A DNA stretch of 64,000 nt from CAVZYN01 sp963779515 (GCA_963779515.1 CAVZYN010000002.1:682001-746000); one strand, 5' to 3'; positions 35,264-46,408 are shown, numbered from the stretch's first letter. Notes: generated by a model not told the origin, from the sequence alone. Made by a program: numbers and translations.

Positions 35264-36559
35264 TCAACGCGCGCGAATCTTCGCCAGGCCCCACGACAGC
35301 ACACGCCGGACGGGGCGCGGCAGCACCGCCGACAGCGTCGCGCCGGGCGTGCAGCCGAGCATGCGGCAGCCAAAACCGTAGACGCGGCCCTTCAGCGACA
35401 GCGCGTGCTGGAACTCCAGCATCTCGACGCTTCTGTCGCACCAGTCCATCTTGTACTTCACTTTCGGCCCGAGGAAGTCGAGGACCCGGATGCCGGCTGA
35501 AAACGCGTCGCGAATGCAGTCCTCGATATGCAGCGTACCAGCGCTGAACGTCTCGAGATCCATGTTGTAGGCGATCATATGCATGGCGCGGCGGCCTTCG
35601 AAATCGAAGGCGATGACGACGTTGCCGATGGTTCCGTTCGACGTCAGCGACGAGACGAAGGCGCCGGTCGGATGCGTCGTGCTGGTTGCCGCATCCAGCA
35701 TGAAGCCATCGAAGCGGGTATCGGCGAACGCGCGCGACAGCAGTTCTTTTTTCGCGAGCCAGATGCGTTTCAGATCGATGCCGGTGCGGACAGTCGCCGC
35801 TGCCGTCTCGCCGCGCTGGTTGTGGGTGATGACGACGGGGCCCTGATCCTGCAGGCGGCGCATGTGGCGGCGGCGGTTCTTGCGCAGCTTCGACGGCCAG
35901 CGCTGTTCAAATGTCTCGAAGGTGCCGGCTTCGGCGAGATCCGCGTAGACCGCTTCCTCGATGCAGCGTTCGCGGACGCTGTTCGCCCTGCAGCAGACCG
36001 CCGCTTCGCTCGCGCCCAAGACTTTCCGCAGCGTGATGACGTCGGCCTCGAGCGTCGCCACCAGATAGCGCCACGACTGCGCCAGCACGTCGGCCTTGTC
36101 GGCGATTTCGTCGACGATCACATCGCCGTACTGGCCGACCGGATCGCCGAGCCAGGAGACGCGGGTGACGCCGAGGATGCGTTCGCGCACCAGCGGCCAA
36201 AGTGCGATCAGCTGACCGCCACGGCGCACCGTGACGATGGCGAGGGCCGGGAAGGCTGCGTCAGACCCGGGCTTCGGCAAATAGTGATTGCACCAGTGCC
36301 AGGCGAAATTGAAGGTGTTGAAGACCTGGGCCGAGCGCGGCGCGCGCCGCATCAGCGCGGTCCAGTCGGGCCCGAGCGCGTCGAAGCCGGCCCGGTCTCT
36401 AACGACCGCAAACTCCAGCGGTGCGGCGTTCATGGCCGCGGCCGCACCGTTTTGGGGCAGTACGGCCGGGGCGTCCCGCTCGAATTCGGGAACAAAGGCT
36501 CTGGGCAGCGGAAGGCTCGACATGGCGGCGGCTGGCTCTGCGGGCTGGGGGGCGGTCAT
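35264..36559 (-). CDS. CelD/BioF2-like acetyltransferase domain protein
   Basis: The product of about 431 residues has a Pro/Ala-rich N-terminal extension and then a double GNAT-fold domain of the Acetyltransf_6 (BioF2-like, CelD/BcsL) type. Family-typical segments are LGPDWTALMRRA, VFNTFNFAWHWCNHY, WPSKLRKNRRRHMRRLQDQG and the late HIEDCIRDAFSAGIRVLDFLGPKVKYK. Such proteins acylate polysaccharides or act in cellulose and exopolysaccharide synthesis. No polysaccharide genes are adjacent. ATG at 36559 is preferred over one 14 codons earlier; 36523 is also possible. Confidence 0.8.
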   Translation of the reverse strand: MTAPQPAEPAAAMSSLPLPRAFVPEFERDAPAVLPQNGAAAAMNAAPLEFAVVRDRAGFDALGPDWTALMRRAPRSAQVFNTFNFAWHWCNHYLPKPGSDAAFPALAIVTVRRGGQLIALWPLVRERILGVTRVSWLGDPVGQYGDVIVDEIADKADVLAQSWRYLVATLEADVITLRKVLGASEAAVCCRANSVRERCIEEAVYADLAEAGTFETFEQRWPSKLRKNRRRHMRRLQDQGPVVITHNQRGETAAATVRTGIDLKRIWLAKKELLSRAFADTRFDGFMLDAATSTTHPTGAFVSSLTSNGTIGNVVIAFDFEGRRAMHMIAYNMDLETFSAGTLHIEDCIRDAFSAGIRVLDFLGPKVKYKMDWCDRSVEMLEFQHALSLKGRVYGFGCRMLGCTPGATLSAVLPRPVRRVLSWGLAKIRAR

Positions 36560-36629
36560 GGCCCACCCGTCGCAAGACATATGCCAGCAGCACGCCTGCA
36601 TTAACCTTTTAACGCCGCGCCCGGATCAC

Positions 36630-37118
36630 CTAAGCCGCTTGCGCCTTCCGCCGCCGCGCGATCAGCAAGAACAACGCCGACCCGAGGATGCCGACTCCGC
36701 CGGCCGCGAGCCCGCCCTGCATCATGAAGGTGTCGTTTTCTTCCTGCCGGTTCTTGTCCTCGACGATGATCGGTTTGGTATCGGCGTCCGCCGCCAGATA
36801 CTTCAGTTTGACGGTGTTGCGGACGATGTTGTCGCCGCGAATGATCTGGCCCGCGAACGCTTGGCTGATCGAGAGGCCCTCGGCCTTGCGCATCTCGCCC
36901 TTGGCATCTTTCCAGGCGAGGTTGACCGAGTACGTGGTGCCACCGCGGCGGCTTTTCTTGCGCGTTGCGCCGTCGATCGCGGCCACCGCCTCGATACCCT
37001 CTTTCTCGAGCTGCTCGATGCGCTGGACATCCTGCCAACCGATGAACGCCATCACCGGCCCGCCGATCGCGGCCAAGCCGAACAGCATTTTGATCTTGCC
37101 AAACAACCACGCCAGCAT
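36630..37118 (-). CDS. membrane protein with DUF3592-like domain
   Basis: The 162-residue protein has an N-terminal hydrophobic helix (MLFGLAAIGGPVMAFIGW), a beta-rich middle typical of DUF3592 (GIEAVAAIDGATRKKSRRGGTTYSVNLAW), and a C-terminal helix (GGVGILGSALFLLIARRRKA). Both termini are probably cytoplasmic. The role is unknown. It is the gene upstream of the acetyltransferase on the same strand, 70 bp away. Confidence 0.65.
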   Translation of the reverse strand: MLAWLFGKIKMLFGLAAIGGPVMAFIGWQDVQRIEQLEKEGIEAVAAIDGATRKKSRRGGTTYSVNLAWKDAKGEMRKAEGLSISQAFAGQIIRGDNIVRNTVKLKYLAADADTKPIIVEDKNRQEENDTFMMQGGLAAGGVGILGSALFLLIARRRKAQAA

Positions 37119-37485
37119 CGCCGTCTCCCGTGTTCGCTGCGAAGCCGCGGAACAGTCATCCGAAATGCGACGAACCCGAGGCGGCGGCTCGCGCCGTATC
37201 GCATGGCAGCGCCGCGCGGGCGCAGATACGCCTCGTCCTCAGCGTTCGTCGCGGATAATCGTGCGAACGACATCGCCGCGCATGGCGCCGCCAACACGGT
37301 ACACCGAGGCCATAAAACTCGCTTCAAGCACATCGGGCTCCGGTTCTTGGCGCTTGAGCGAGGCGGGAACTCGGGTGGGGCCGCCACGCTTTGACCCTGA
37401 CTTCAACAATCACATTTCTCTCGACTTTCCCGCTGACGGGTTCACCCTTGCCACGGCGAATTAGGATGGGAGTGGGACGTGCGTC
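37119..37485. other. Divergent intergenic region, no gene recognised
   Basis: 367 bases between the DUF3592-like gene and the PLP decarboxylase. Minus-strand translation near 37440 gives a short ILIRRGKGEPVSGKVER piece that looks protein-like but leads nowhere and may be a remnant. Nothing else is supported. Confidence 0.35.
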
Positions 37486-38904
37486 ATGAGCAAGAACGGC
37501 ACTGAAGCTGCTTGGCGCGCCGCCGCCGAACGCGCAATCACATTTCGAAGTACAATTGCTGACCGTCACCAACGGCCGATCGCTACATACAGGGATATGC
37601 AGGCCGCGTTCGATGGACCAACGCCTGATCACGGGACGGATCTGATCGCCGTCATTGAGGAGTTGGCGACGAAAGCCGAGCCCGGATTGCACGCAACAAC
37701 GGGACCGCGGTTCTTTGGCTGGGTCATCGGCGCATCGCACCCAGCCGGTGTCGCGGCGGACTGGCTGACGAGTGCTTGGGGCCAAAACACCGGCAATCAT
37801 CAGGCCGCTCCTGCTGCTGCCGCGGCCGAGGAGGCGTCCACGCGCTGGTTGCTCGATCTCCTTGATTTGCCGCGCGACTGCTCAGTCGGGTTCGTGACGG
37901 GTGCAACAGTTGCCAATTTCGTGTGTCTCGCCGCCGCGCGTGGCGAAGTGCTTGGCCGCATCGGGTGGGATGTTGAGGCCAATGGGCTGTTCGGCGCACC
38001 ACCCATCGATGTCATCGTCGCCGACGACGCCCACACAACGGTATTTTCCTCGCTGCAGTTGCTGGGTCTTGGACATGATCGCGTGGTCCGCATTGCAACC
38101 GATGATCAAGGCCGCATGCAGCTCTCGGCCTTTGCCTCGGCCATCGCGACGTGCAAAGGCCCGATCATTGTCGTGACCCAAGCCGGCCAGCTCAACACCG
38201 GGGCATTCGATCCGATGCTGGACATTGTTCCCATCGCTCGCAGTCACGATGCATGGGTCCACGTTGATGGCGCTTTTGGCCTTTGGGCTCGGGCCTGCCC
38301 TGAAGTCGCAGCTCAGGCGCGCGGAATTGAAGCCGCCGACTCGTGGGCCACGGACGGCCATAAGTGGCTGCAAACACCCTACGACTGCGGCTATGCAATC
38401 GTGCGTGACAGCCGGGCACATCGGCGTGCCATGACGGCTGCCGCAAGCTACCTTCCCGAGGTTGCCGAGGGTGAGCGCGACCCTTCGCACTTTGTCCCTG
38501 AACTGTCGCGTCGCGCCCGTGGTTTTGCCACCTGGGCGATGATCCGCCACCTTGGCCGCGCCGGTATATCCGCGATGGTTGCTCGCCATTGCAGTCTGGC
38601 GCGCCGTATGTCCGAACGGCTCGCGAGAGAGCCAGGGATCGCAATATTGAATGCGGTGACGCTGAATCAAGTCATCGTTCGGTTCGGCGCCGATTTGCCC
38701 GCTGGCGACGGCGATGACGTGACGAGGCGCACCATTCAACGGGTTCAGTCAGACGGAACGTGCTTTGCTGGTGGTGCCCGATGGCGTGGGCAATGGGTCA
38801 TGCGGCTCTCGGTGATTTCAGCGCCCACGACCGAAGCCGATATCGATCGCTCGGCCGATGCGATCGTTGCAGCATTCAGGAATTGCCGTTTGACGGACAA
38901 GTAA
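37486..38904 (+). CDS. PLP-dependent amino-acid decarboxylase (group II)
   Basis: The 472-residue fold-type I enzyme has the group II decarboxylase features: TSGG-like region TGPRFFGWVIGAS, GFVTGATVANFVCLAAAR, the cofactor Asp in HVDGAFGLWA and the Schiff-base lysine in TDGHKWLQTPYDCGYA (about residue 292). Members decarboxylate glutamate, aromatic amino acids or 2,4-diaminobutyrate; a substrate cannot be assigned. It stands alone, divergent from the membrane protein gene on its left. A GTGGGAC site precedes the ATG. Confidence 0.88.
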   Translation: MSKNGTEAAWRAAAERAITFRSTIADRHQRPIATYRDMQAAFDGPTPDHGTDLIAVIEELATKAEPGLHATTGPRFFGWVIGASHPAGVAADWLTSAWGQNTGNHQAAPAAAAAEEASTRWLLDLLDLPRDCSVGFVTGATVANFVCLAAARGEVLGRIGWDVEANGLFGAPPIDVIVADDAHTTVFSSLQLLGLGHDRVVRIATDDQGRMQLSAFASAIATCKGPIIVVTQAGQLNTGAFDPMLDIVPIARSHDAWVHVDGAFGLWARACPEVAAQARGIEAADSWATDGHKWLQTPYDCGYAIVRDSRAHRRAMTAAASYLPEVAEGERDPSHFVPELSRRARGFATWAMIRHLGRAGISAMVARHCSLARRMSERLAREPGIAILNAVTLNQVIVRFGADLPAGDGDDVTRRTIQRVQSDGTCFAGGARWRGQWVMRLSVISAPTTEADIDRSADAIVAAFRNCRLTDK

Positions 38905-38996
38905 TCTCAGGCGCCAATGCGCCGGCGCAATCCAAGGGGCGTCAAAGTCGGCATGCGCGCGAACGACGCCGCCCGCGCCAAGCTGCTTTAGTCGCT

Positions 38997-39617
38997 CTAC
39001 AGCGGCTTGACGGCGACCTTGCGGAACTTGATCACGCCATCACCGTGCTGCAGCGTGATCGGCCCTTCCGCGAACAGGCCGTTGTTGAGCTCAACGGTCT
39101 TCTGGCCATTGAGGAGCACGGTGATCTGCCGTCCCTTGGCGGTGATCTCGAAGGTGTTCCACTTGCCGCCCGCCTTGGGCATCGGGCTCACCTCGACGAA
39201 ATTCACGATTCCACCGGTGCCATAGGTCGGGTCTTTGCGCTGGTCGAAAATGTTGACCTCATAGCAGGACCGATCGGTGATCTTGGTGGCGTCCTGGCAG
39301 CGCAGGAAGATGCCACTGTTGGCGTCGTCGCTGGACCAGAACTCGACGTAGACCTGGAAGTCCTTGTACTTGGCCTTGGTCACCAGATGCGCGGCACCTT
39401 CGCCGGTGCGCTTGTCGGCGACGATCGCGCCGTCCTCGATCCGCCAGTTGGTGGTGCCGACCTGATCCCATTCACTGCCGATCGCCTTGCCGTCGAACAG
39501 CGAGACCCAGCCAGGACCGGTCTGGCTCGATGCCGGTGGTGCAACTTGCGTGGCGGCGATGCCGGCGGTGACGATCCCAATGGCAAGGGCGAAGATGCGT
39601 GACGACAAGCGTTGCAT
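38997..39617 (-). CDS. secreted DUF1080 protein (3-keto-glycoside hydrolase-like)
   Basis: The 206-residue protein has a signal peptide (ALAIGIVTAGIAATQVAPPASS) and a concanavalin-like beta-sandwich with DUF1080 hallmarks: WVSLFDGKAIGSEWDQVG, WRIEDGAIVA, FQVYVEFWSSDDANSGIFLR, WNTFEITAKGRQITVLLNG and GPITLQHGDG. The family is now linked to hydrolysis of 3-keto-glycosides made by GMC or Gfo/Idh oxidoreductases. It acts in the periplasm or outside. No sugar oxidase is adjacent. Confidence 0.88.
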   Translation of the reverse strand: MQRLSSRIFALAIGIVTAGIAATQVAPPASSQTGPGWVSLFDGKAIGSEWDQVGTTNWRIEDGAIVADKRTGEGAAHLVTKAKYKDFQVYVEFWSSDDANSGIFLRCQDATKITDRSCYEVNIFDQRKDPTYGTGGIVNFVEVSPMPKAGGKWNTFEITAKGRQITVLLNGQKTVELNNGLFAEGPITLQHGDGVIKFRKVAVKPL

Positions 39618-39954
39618 GGTGATGTGTTTCCTCTACGCAAAGACGATCAATCATGTAGCTGGGAGCCGCTTCGGCCGCGGTTCTTCGACGAGGTCCGCCC
39701 CATAGTCGTAAACTGAGCACGATTAGTGGAATGTTTCTAGAGGCTCTGACATACCTTCTCCGCTTGCGTCCCCGGGCGCTGCGCGATAGCGCAAGACCCG
39801 GGGTCTTGCAGGTCCTCGTTGAACGCGGTGTGCTCGATCTCGACTGCCGGATCCCGGATACTGCCGCGCGTCGCGCGTCACTTCCGGGAACGCAAGTGGC
39901 AACGTTCGTGCGATGACCGCATCGGGTCAAAAGGAGAAGTCGAGGCGGTCTCTT
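39618..39954. other. Gene-free region left of a composite repeat
   Basis: One 61-codon frame starts at 39731 but is Arg-rich, crosses a CCCCGGG...CCCGGGG hairpin (about 39769-39802) and matches nothing I know. I see no real gene. Confidence 0.4.
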
Positions 39955-40181
39955 CCTTCTCCCCGTTTTTCACGGGGAGAAGGTGGCCGCCCCGCGCGAA
40001 GCGCAAAAAGAGTGGGGCCGGATGAGGGGCAGCCACGATTACTGTCGGTGATCGATCCGCGCGCACGCAAGTCTTTAAGTGAGCGACCCGAGCACGTGGC
40101 TGCCCCTCACCCACGACGGCGTGCTTTGCTTCGCGCGCAAGCCGTCGTCGCCCTCTCCCCGTTGAAGGAACGGGGAGAGGG
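39955..40181. repeat. composite palindromic repeat (CTCTCCCC family)
   Basis: The left hairpin CCTTCTCCCCG / CGGGGAGAAGG is at 39955-39983 and the right hairpin CCCTCTCCCCG / CGGGGAGAGGG at 40151-40181. Between them the GAGGGGCAGCCAC / GTGGCTGCCCCTC arms pair at 40024-40036 and 40096-40108. A related element lies at 50910-51132. Such units are common in intergenic DNA of Hyphomicrobiales. Confidence 0.75.
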
Positions 40182-40408
40182 AAATACTCGGCCTTGGATG
40201 TCTCCTCAGGGTCAATTGCTGCCGTGACAGCGGAAGATGAGAACATTGTCGAACGGGGTCGCTCACGCCCGCTTACAAAATACGTCCGCATGGCGCTCGG
40301 ACGTTGGCGCGCCTAATCGAAGGGTGCGAGAACCGCTCGAGAAGTGGATCGCAGTTCTATGTCGTCCGGCGCGTTCGTCGCACGATCGTCACGCCGCCGC
40401 CTCCCTCA

Positions 40409-40563
40409 CACCAGCACCTTGCCTTCCTTGCTGATCGCCTTGCCGATGTTGTCGTCGGTGACGTCCTCGCCGAGCAGCATGTCGTTGTGCGCCTTGCCCG
40501 ACGGGATCATCGGGAAGCAGTTGGCGAGGCTCGCGACGCGGCAATCGAAGAACACCGGCTTTG
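40409..40563 (-). pseudogene. diverged duplicate of the 3' end of ilvB
   Basis: About 152 bp on the minus strand encode the last 50 residues of acetolactate synthase (PVFFDCRVASLANCFPMIPS and onward to KEGKVLV), identical in protein sequence to the intact ilvB ending at 43301. The DNA differs at a few synonymous sites (for example CCG TCG versus CCA TCC). Similarity begins a few bases after the stop codon and ends just before the PVFF codons, where unrelated sequence (FMPLAEPK) replaces it. Confidence 0.85.
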
Positions 40564-40684
40564 GCTCAGCCAGCGGCATGAACCGGGCACCAGCACGCAT
40601 CTTGTCCAACATTGTCCGCGTCTATAAAGTGCCGTTGGTTGCGCAGCCGGACCCAAAAGGAGGCGTGGCGGCATTCGGAGGCAG

Positions 40685-41164
40685 ATGTCAACGCCCAGCA
40701 CCACGCCGCTTATCCGCGGCGCCACGCCAGACGACTTCGCAAGGATTGGCGCGATCGCGCGCGCCGCCTACGCCAAATACGTGCCGCGCATGGGACGTGA
40801 ACCGGCACCGATGGTAGCCGACTATGGTGCCGAGATTGCAACGAACCGTGTCGTCGTCATAGAAGTGGCCGGAATTGTCAGCGGCTACATGATTGCATGG
40901 ACGCAAGCCGACGCCTACTTCATCGACAACATCGCCGTCGATCCGAAATGTCAGGGCAGCGGGCTAGGTCGACGACTGATCGACCACGCCGTCGCTGAGG
41001 CTGAGCGCCTCGACCTGCCGGCGCTGCGGCTCTACACCAACGTGGCGATGAGCGAAAATTTGTCGATGTACGCACATATTGGGTTTGTCGAGACCCATCG
41101 TGCGACCGAGAAGGGCTTCCACCGGGCCTATATGCATCGGAGCCTTCTCAAACGTAACGATTAG
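40685..41164 (+). CDS. GNAT-family N-acetyltransferase
   Basis: The 159-residue single-domain GNAT protein has the beta4 strand FIDNIAVDPKCQGSGLGRRLID with the acetyl-CoA pyrophosphate loop (Q-x-x-G-x-G/A) at about residues 86-98, and the closing NLSMYAHIGFVETHR. The substrate is unknown. It lies inside the 2.7-kb segment bounded by ilvB 3' copies. ATG at 40685 is supported by GGAGGC just upstream. Confidence 0.88.
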   Translation: MSTPSTTPLIRGATPDDFARIGAIARAAYAKYVPRMGREPAPMVADYGAEIATNRVVVIEVAGIVSGYMIAWTQADAYFIDNIAVDPKCQGSGLGRRLIDHAVAEAERLDLPALRLYTNVAMSENLSMYAHIGFVETHRATEKGFHRAYMHRSLLKRND

Positions 41165-41214
41165 TTCGTGCCGGGCTGGGCGGCGCAGGGTGGCCAGGGT
41201 GTCTTGGGCGAGGG

Positions 41215-42171
41215 CTAAGAGGGCGACGACAAGCTCCGGAAATATGCGGCGCTGTCGTAGCGCCGGAAGGCCTGCGCCAAGTGGTCCACGAAGGCGCTGA
41301 CGGGAGACAGGGTCGGTTTGGACATGCGGTAAGTCGCAACGATCGGCAGGCCGCCGACGCATTGCCAATCGGGCAGAACCCGCAACAAGGCGCCCGACCG
41401 CATTTCGTCCTCCACATGGCAGGCAAGCAATCTGATGATCCCACAGCCGGCAAGGCCAGCCTCGCGGAGCTCGTCGCCGTGCGCAGTCAGCGTCGGCGCA
41501 AATTTGATCTTCTCGCGAGTGCCGGCCTTCGCGAACCGCCATTCCGCCTGGACGTCGCGCTCCAAGGTCAGCAAGGCAAGGCAGGCATGCCGCGCGAGGT
41601 CGGCGGGTGTTCGCGGGACGCCCATACGCTTGAGGTAGTCAGGGGATGCGCAGACCAGGATCGGCGATTGCACGAGCTTTCGCACAACAAGACCTTGCGG
41701 TTGCTTGTGCTCACCGCCGCGCTGGCGTGTGCTTCGGGGTCGGATCAGGACGTCGATGCCCTCGTCGCCTATATCGGTGCGGTCATTTATGTTGAGCAGG
41801 ACGAGCTGGGTCTCCGGGTGGAGCTGTTGGAAGGACGGGATAGCGCGCAGCAGCATCCGCCGGCTGAGGGCTGGGCCCAGGCCCACCTTGAGCTGTCGGT
41901 GCATTGCGGTATCGGCCTGAAATCTGCCGATCGTAGCGTCGAACCTTCTCAGCATCCGCGAGCCGTCACGATAGAAGCGTGCGCCTTCGGTCGTGAGCTT
42001 GAGAACGCGCGTCGATCGCGTGAAGAGCAAGATGCCCAAGCTCTCCTCCAGCCCCTTGATCGCGCGGCTGATCGCCGCCGGATCGACGAGCAAACCGCGC
42101 GCCGCCGCGACGAAGCTGCCGCTTTCGACAACGCGGACGAAAATTTCGATCGAACGGATGCTCGTGCGCAT
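41215..42171 (-). CDS. LysR-family transcriptional regulator
   Basis: The 318-residue protein has an N-terminal winged helix-turn-helix (IEIFVRVVESGSFVAAARGL; AISRAIKGLEESLGILLFTRS) and a C-terminal periplasmic-binding-like effector domain typical of the CrgA/DsdC-type LysR group. It is divergent from the TctC-like gene across a 120-bp gap holding a GCAC-N7-GTGC dyad, so it probably regulates that gene and itself. Confidence 0.92.
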   Translation of the reverse strand: MRTSIRSIEIFVRVVESGSFVAAARGLLVDPAAISRAIKGLEESLGILLFTRSTRVLKLTTEGARFYRDGSRMLRRFDATIGRFQADTAMHRQLKVGLGPALSRRMLLRAIPSFQQLHPETQLVLLNINDRTDIGDEGIDVLIRPRSTRQRGGEHKQPQGLVVRKLVQSPILVCASPDYLKRMGVPRTPADLARHACLALLTLERDVQAEWRFAKAGTREKIKFAPTLTAHGDELREAGLAGCGIIRLLACHVEDEMRSGALLRVLPDWQCVGGLPIVATYRMSKPTLSPVSAFVDHLAQAFRRYDSAAYFRSLSSPS

Positions 42172-42204
42172 GCCGGCTCCGATTGGTAAATTGATGAGTT
42201 TTTT

Positions 42205-42219
42205 GCACGATTGGCGTGC
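42205..42219. promoter_or_regulatory. candidate LysR operator in the divergent gap
   Basis: The dyad GCAC-N7-GTGC fits the LysR T-N11-A style (TTGCACGATTGGCGTGCGG). It lies 34 bp upstream of the regulator start and 73 bp from the TctC-like start. A second TTGATTATCAA dyad follows at 42229-42239. Both are unproven. Confidence 0.4.
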
Positions 42220-42291
42220 GGTTTATGTTGATTATCAAATTCTCATGGCCGCTGCTAGGTGGTGCCACGGACGTCAGCTCAGGAGCGCGCC

Positions 42292-43269
42292 ATGACACTT
42301 CGCCGTCGAGAGTTCCTGTCGCTGACCGCAGGCACTGTTGCTTCAGCAGCCGCCTCTCGGGTCGCCTGGTCACAAGCATATCCGGCGCGACCGGTGCGCA
42401 TTCTTGTCGGCTTTGCAGCGGGCGGCAACTTCGACCTCTTGGCACGCCTGTTTGGCCAATGGCTGTCGGAGCAACTTCAACAGCCCATCATTGTCGAGAA
42501 CCGACCCGGGGCGAGCGGAAACATAGCGACCGAAGCGGCTATTCGTGCCCCTGCCGACGGTCACACGCTCCTGTTCTGTGGCGCCGTGAACGCAGTCAAC
42601 GCAACGCTCTATGAGAATCTCAGTTACAATTTCGTCAATGATGTCGCGCCGGTTGCGGGCGTTGTTCGATTTGCCAACGTCGTGACCGTCAGCGACTCGT
42701 TTCCAGCGAAAACAGTTCCCGAATTGATCGCTTACGCGAAAGCAAATCCGGGCGGCATCAACCAGGGCTCATCCGGGAATGGGACCACACAACATCTCGC
42801 GGGCGCATTGTTCAAGACGATGACCGGGGTCACCTTCACCCACGTTCCTTATCGCGGCGCGTCGCAAGCAATTACCGATCTTCTCGGCGGGCAAGTGCAG
42901 ATCCTGTTCGAAGCCTTGCCCGCGTCGATCCAGCATATCAAATCGGGCAAGCTTCGTGCCTTGGCCGTGACAACAGCCGCCCGCTCGGAGGCGCTGCCGG
43001 AGACGCCGACCGTAAGGGAATTCGTGCCTGGTTACGAGGCCAGCGGGTGGGGTGGCTTATGTGCGCCGAAGAACACGCCTGCCGAAATCATCGAGAAGCT
43101 GAATAACCTTACAAATGCAGGCCTTGCCGATCCCAAGATCAAGGCGCGCCTCACCGACCTGGGCGCCACGACGCTTGCCGGCTCGTCCGCCGACTTCGGC
43201 AAACTCATCGCAGACGAGACCGAAAAGTGGGGCAAGGTCATCCGGGCGGCCAATATCAAGCTCGAGTGA
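42292..43269 (+). CDS. tripartite tricarboxylate transporter substrate-binding protein (TctC/Bug)
   Basis: The 325-residue protein has a Tat-like signal (RRREFLSLTAGTVASAAAS) and the Bug fold: YPARPVRILVGFAAGGNFDLLARL, ENRPGASGNIATEAA, and HVPYRGASQAITDLLGGQVQ. Bug proteins bind carboxylates in the periplasm. No TctA/TctB membrane subunits are nearby, which is common for orphan Bug genes. The divergent LysR gene probably controls it. ATG at 42292 follows AGGAGCGCGCC. Confidence 0.92.
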   Translation: MTLRRREFLSLTAGTVASAAASRVAWSQAYPARPVRILVGFAAGGNFDLLARLFGQWLSEQLQQPIIVENRPGASGNIATEAAIRAPADGHTLLFCGAVNAVNATLYENLSYNFVNDVAPVAGVVRFANVVTVSDSFPAKTVPELIAYAKANPGGINQGSSGNGTTQHLAGALFKTMTGVTFTHVPYRGASQAITDLLGGQVQILFEALPASIQHIKSGKLRALAVTTAARSEALPETPTVREFVPGYEASGWGGLCAPKNTPAEIIEKLNNLTNAGLADPKIKARLTDLGATTLAGSSADFGKLIADETEKWGKVIRAANIKLE

Positions 43270-43300
43270 GCCGAGTGCAATCCGGCGAATATTGCCTCCC

Positions 43301-45067
<1,767 letters not shown>

Positions 45068-45146
45068 GGGGGTCGCTCCTGAAGTCCCTTGGCCGTGCGT
45101 CTGCAACGCGACCGGCCAGATTTACGTTGTCCGCGATATCGCGACA

Positions 45147-46088
45147 TCACGGCAAAGAATCAATAAAAGAAAAGTCTTGAGCTTTGTTTTCGACCAATAA
45201 TTGCGCAGAAACATCGTTCCACGACATCATATTACGTTTTAGCCAAGTCATCTGCCGCTTGGCGTACTGCCGGGTTTCGAGCTTGGCTTGTGCAACTGAG
45301 GCCTCCAGGGTCAGGCTTCCGGCGAGGTGCGCCAGGAGCGGCGGCACGCCCAACGCCCGCATGGCCGGGAGGTCGGGGCTGAGCCCACGCCGCCCGAGTG
45401 CCGCCACCTCCTCCAATGCGCCCGCCGCCATCATGCCATCGAACCGGGCATCGCAGCGCGCCTGCAGCGCCGCCCGCTCCGGCAGCAGCACGAGGCGCAC
45501 GGTCTCCGCCTCCGCCACCAGCGGCGTGCCGGCCGTGCGCTGCCACACCGCCAGCGATTGTCCCGATGCCTCCAGGACCTCGAGCGCGCGGGTGACGCGC
45601 TGGGGATCGGTCGGATTGAGCCGCGCCGCCATCTCCGGGTCGCGCGCGGCGAGTTCCGCATGGAGATCCTTGGCGCCGAGCCGCGCGGCCTCGCCGCGCC
45701 AGTGCGCGCGCACATCGTCCGGCACCGGCGGGATCGGCGACAGGCCTTCGAGCAGGGCCTTGAAGTACAGCCCGGTGCCGCCAACGACGATCGGGCGCTG
45801 GCCCGCGCTCTGCGCCTCCGCCAGCGCCGCCGTGACGTCCGCGATCCACCTGCCCGTCGAGTAGGCGTCCGCTGCCGCCACATGGCCGTAGAGCCGATGC
45901 GGCGCGCGCGCTTCCTCTTCTGCCGAGGGCCGCGCGGTCAGCACCCGCAAATCGCGATACACCTGCATGCTGTCGGCGTTGATGACAACGCCGCCGAACC
46001 GTTCCGCCAATGCCAAGGCGAGCCCCGATTTGCCCGACGCCGTCGGGCCAGCGATCAGGATCGGTGATTTTGCTTGTGGGTTCGGCAC
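45147..46088 (-). CDS. miaA: tRNA dimethylallyltransferase
   Basis: The product of about 313 residues has the P-loop ILIAGPTASGKS, DSMQVYRDLRVLTARPS, the PIVVGGTGLYFKALLEGL motif and the C-terminal TRQYAKRQMTWLKR. MiaA adds a dimethylallyl group to A37 of tRNAs reading codons that begin with U. GTG at 46088 gives the usual 8-residue lead before the P-loop; TTG 46106 and ATG 46160 are in-frame alternatives. It lies upstream of ilvB on the same strand, 79 bp away, as in many Hyphomicrobiales. Confidence 0.92.
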   Translation of the reverse strand: MPNPQAKSPILIAGPTASGKSGLALALAERFGGVVINADSMQVYRDLRVLTARPSAEEEARAPHRLYGHVAAADAYSTGRWIADVTAALAEAQSAGQRPIVVGGTGLYFKALLEGLSPIPPVPDDVRAHWRGEAARLGAKDLHAELAARDPEMAARLNPTDPQRVTRALEVLEASGQSLAVWQRTAGTPLVAEAETVRLVLLPERAALQARCDARFDGMMAAGALEEVAALGRRGLSPDLPAMRALGVPPLLAHLAGSLTLEASVAQAKLETRQYAKRQMTWLKRNMMSWNDVSAQLLVENKAQDFSFIDSLP

Positions 46089-46221
46089 GGGGCTATGGAG
46101 GTTCAATCGGCTGCGCTGAGGCCTCAACTCTTGGCATTTGCGTGCAGCAACGCCAAGCATGCGCTGTCATCGCGGCACTTGGTCCCGCAACTCATGATCC
46201 CGCGCGGCTCAGTTCCCTCAC

Positions 46222-46312
46222 CCGCCTCATGGTGAGCCTGTCGAACCATAGGCGGCCCATGTCGGCGCCGCACCCCGGCCGCCCATCCTTCGACAGGCTC
46301 AGGATGAGGCGG
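46222..46312. repeat. REP-like palindrome, CAGGCTCA family
   Basis: A long imperfect inverted repeat: CCGCCTCATGGTGAGCCTG on the left pairs with CAGGCTCAGGATGAGGCGG on the right, with GGCGGCC / GGCCGCC in the middle. Nearly the same element occurs at 49345-49433. Confidence 0.8.
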
Positions 46313-46408
46313 GTCGAGTGGAGCCCTGGTTGTCTGCCCGCATTGCCGGTTTGCCGAGGATCGGGCATAGGAGCCGGATGAGGCGCCGCATCCATTAGCT
46401 AGAGTGTC

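Noticed and set aside
37381..37470. Protein-like minus-strand fragment (ILIRRGKGEPVSGKVER)
   Set aside because: Too short, no start or continuation, and no family identified.
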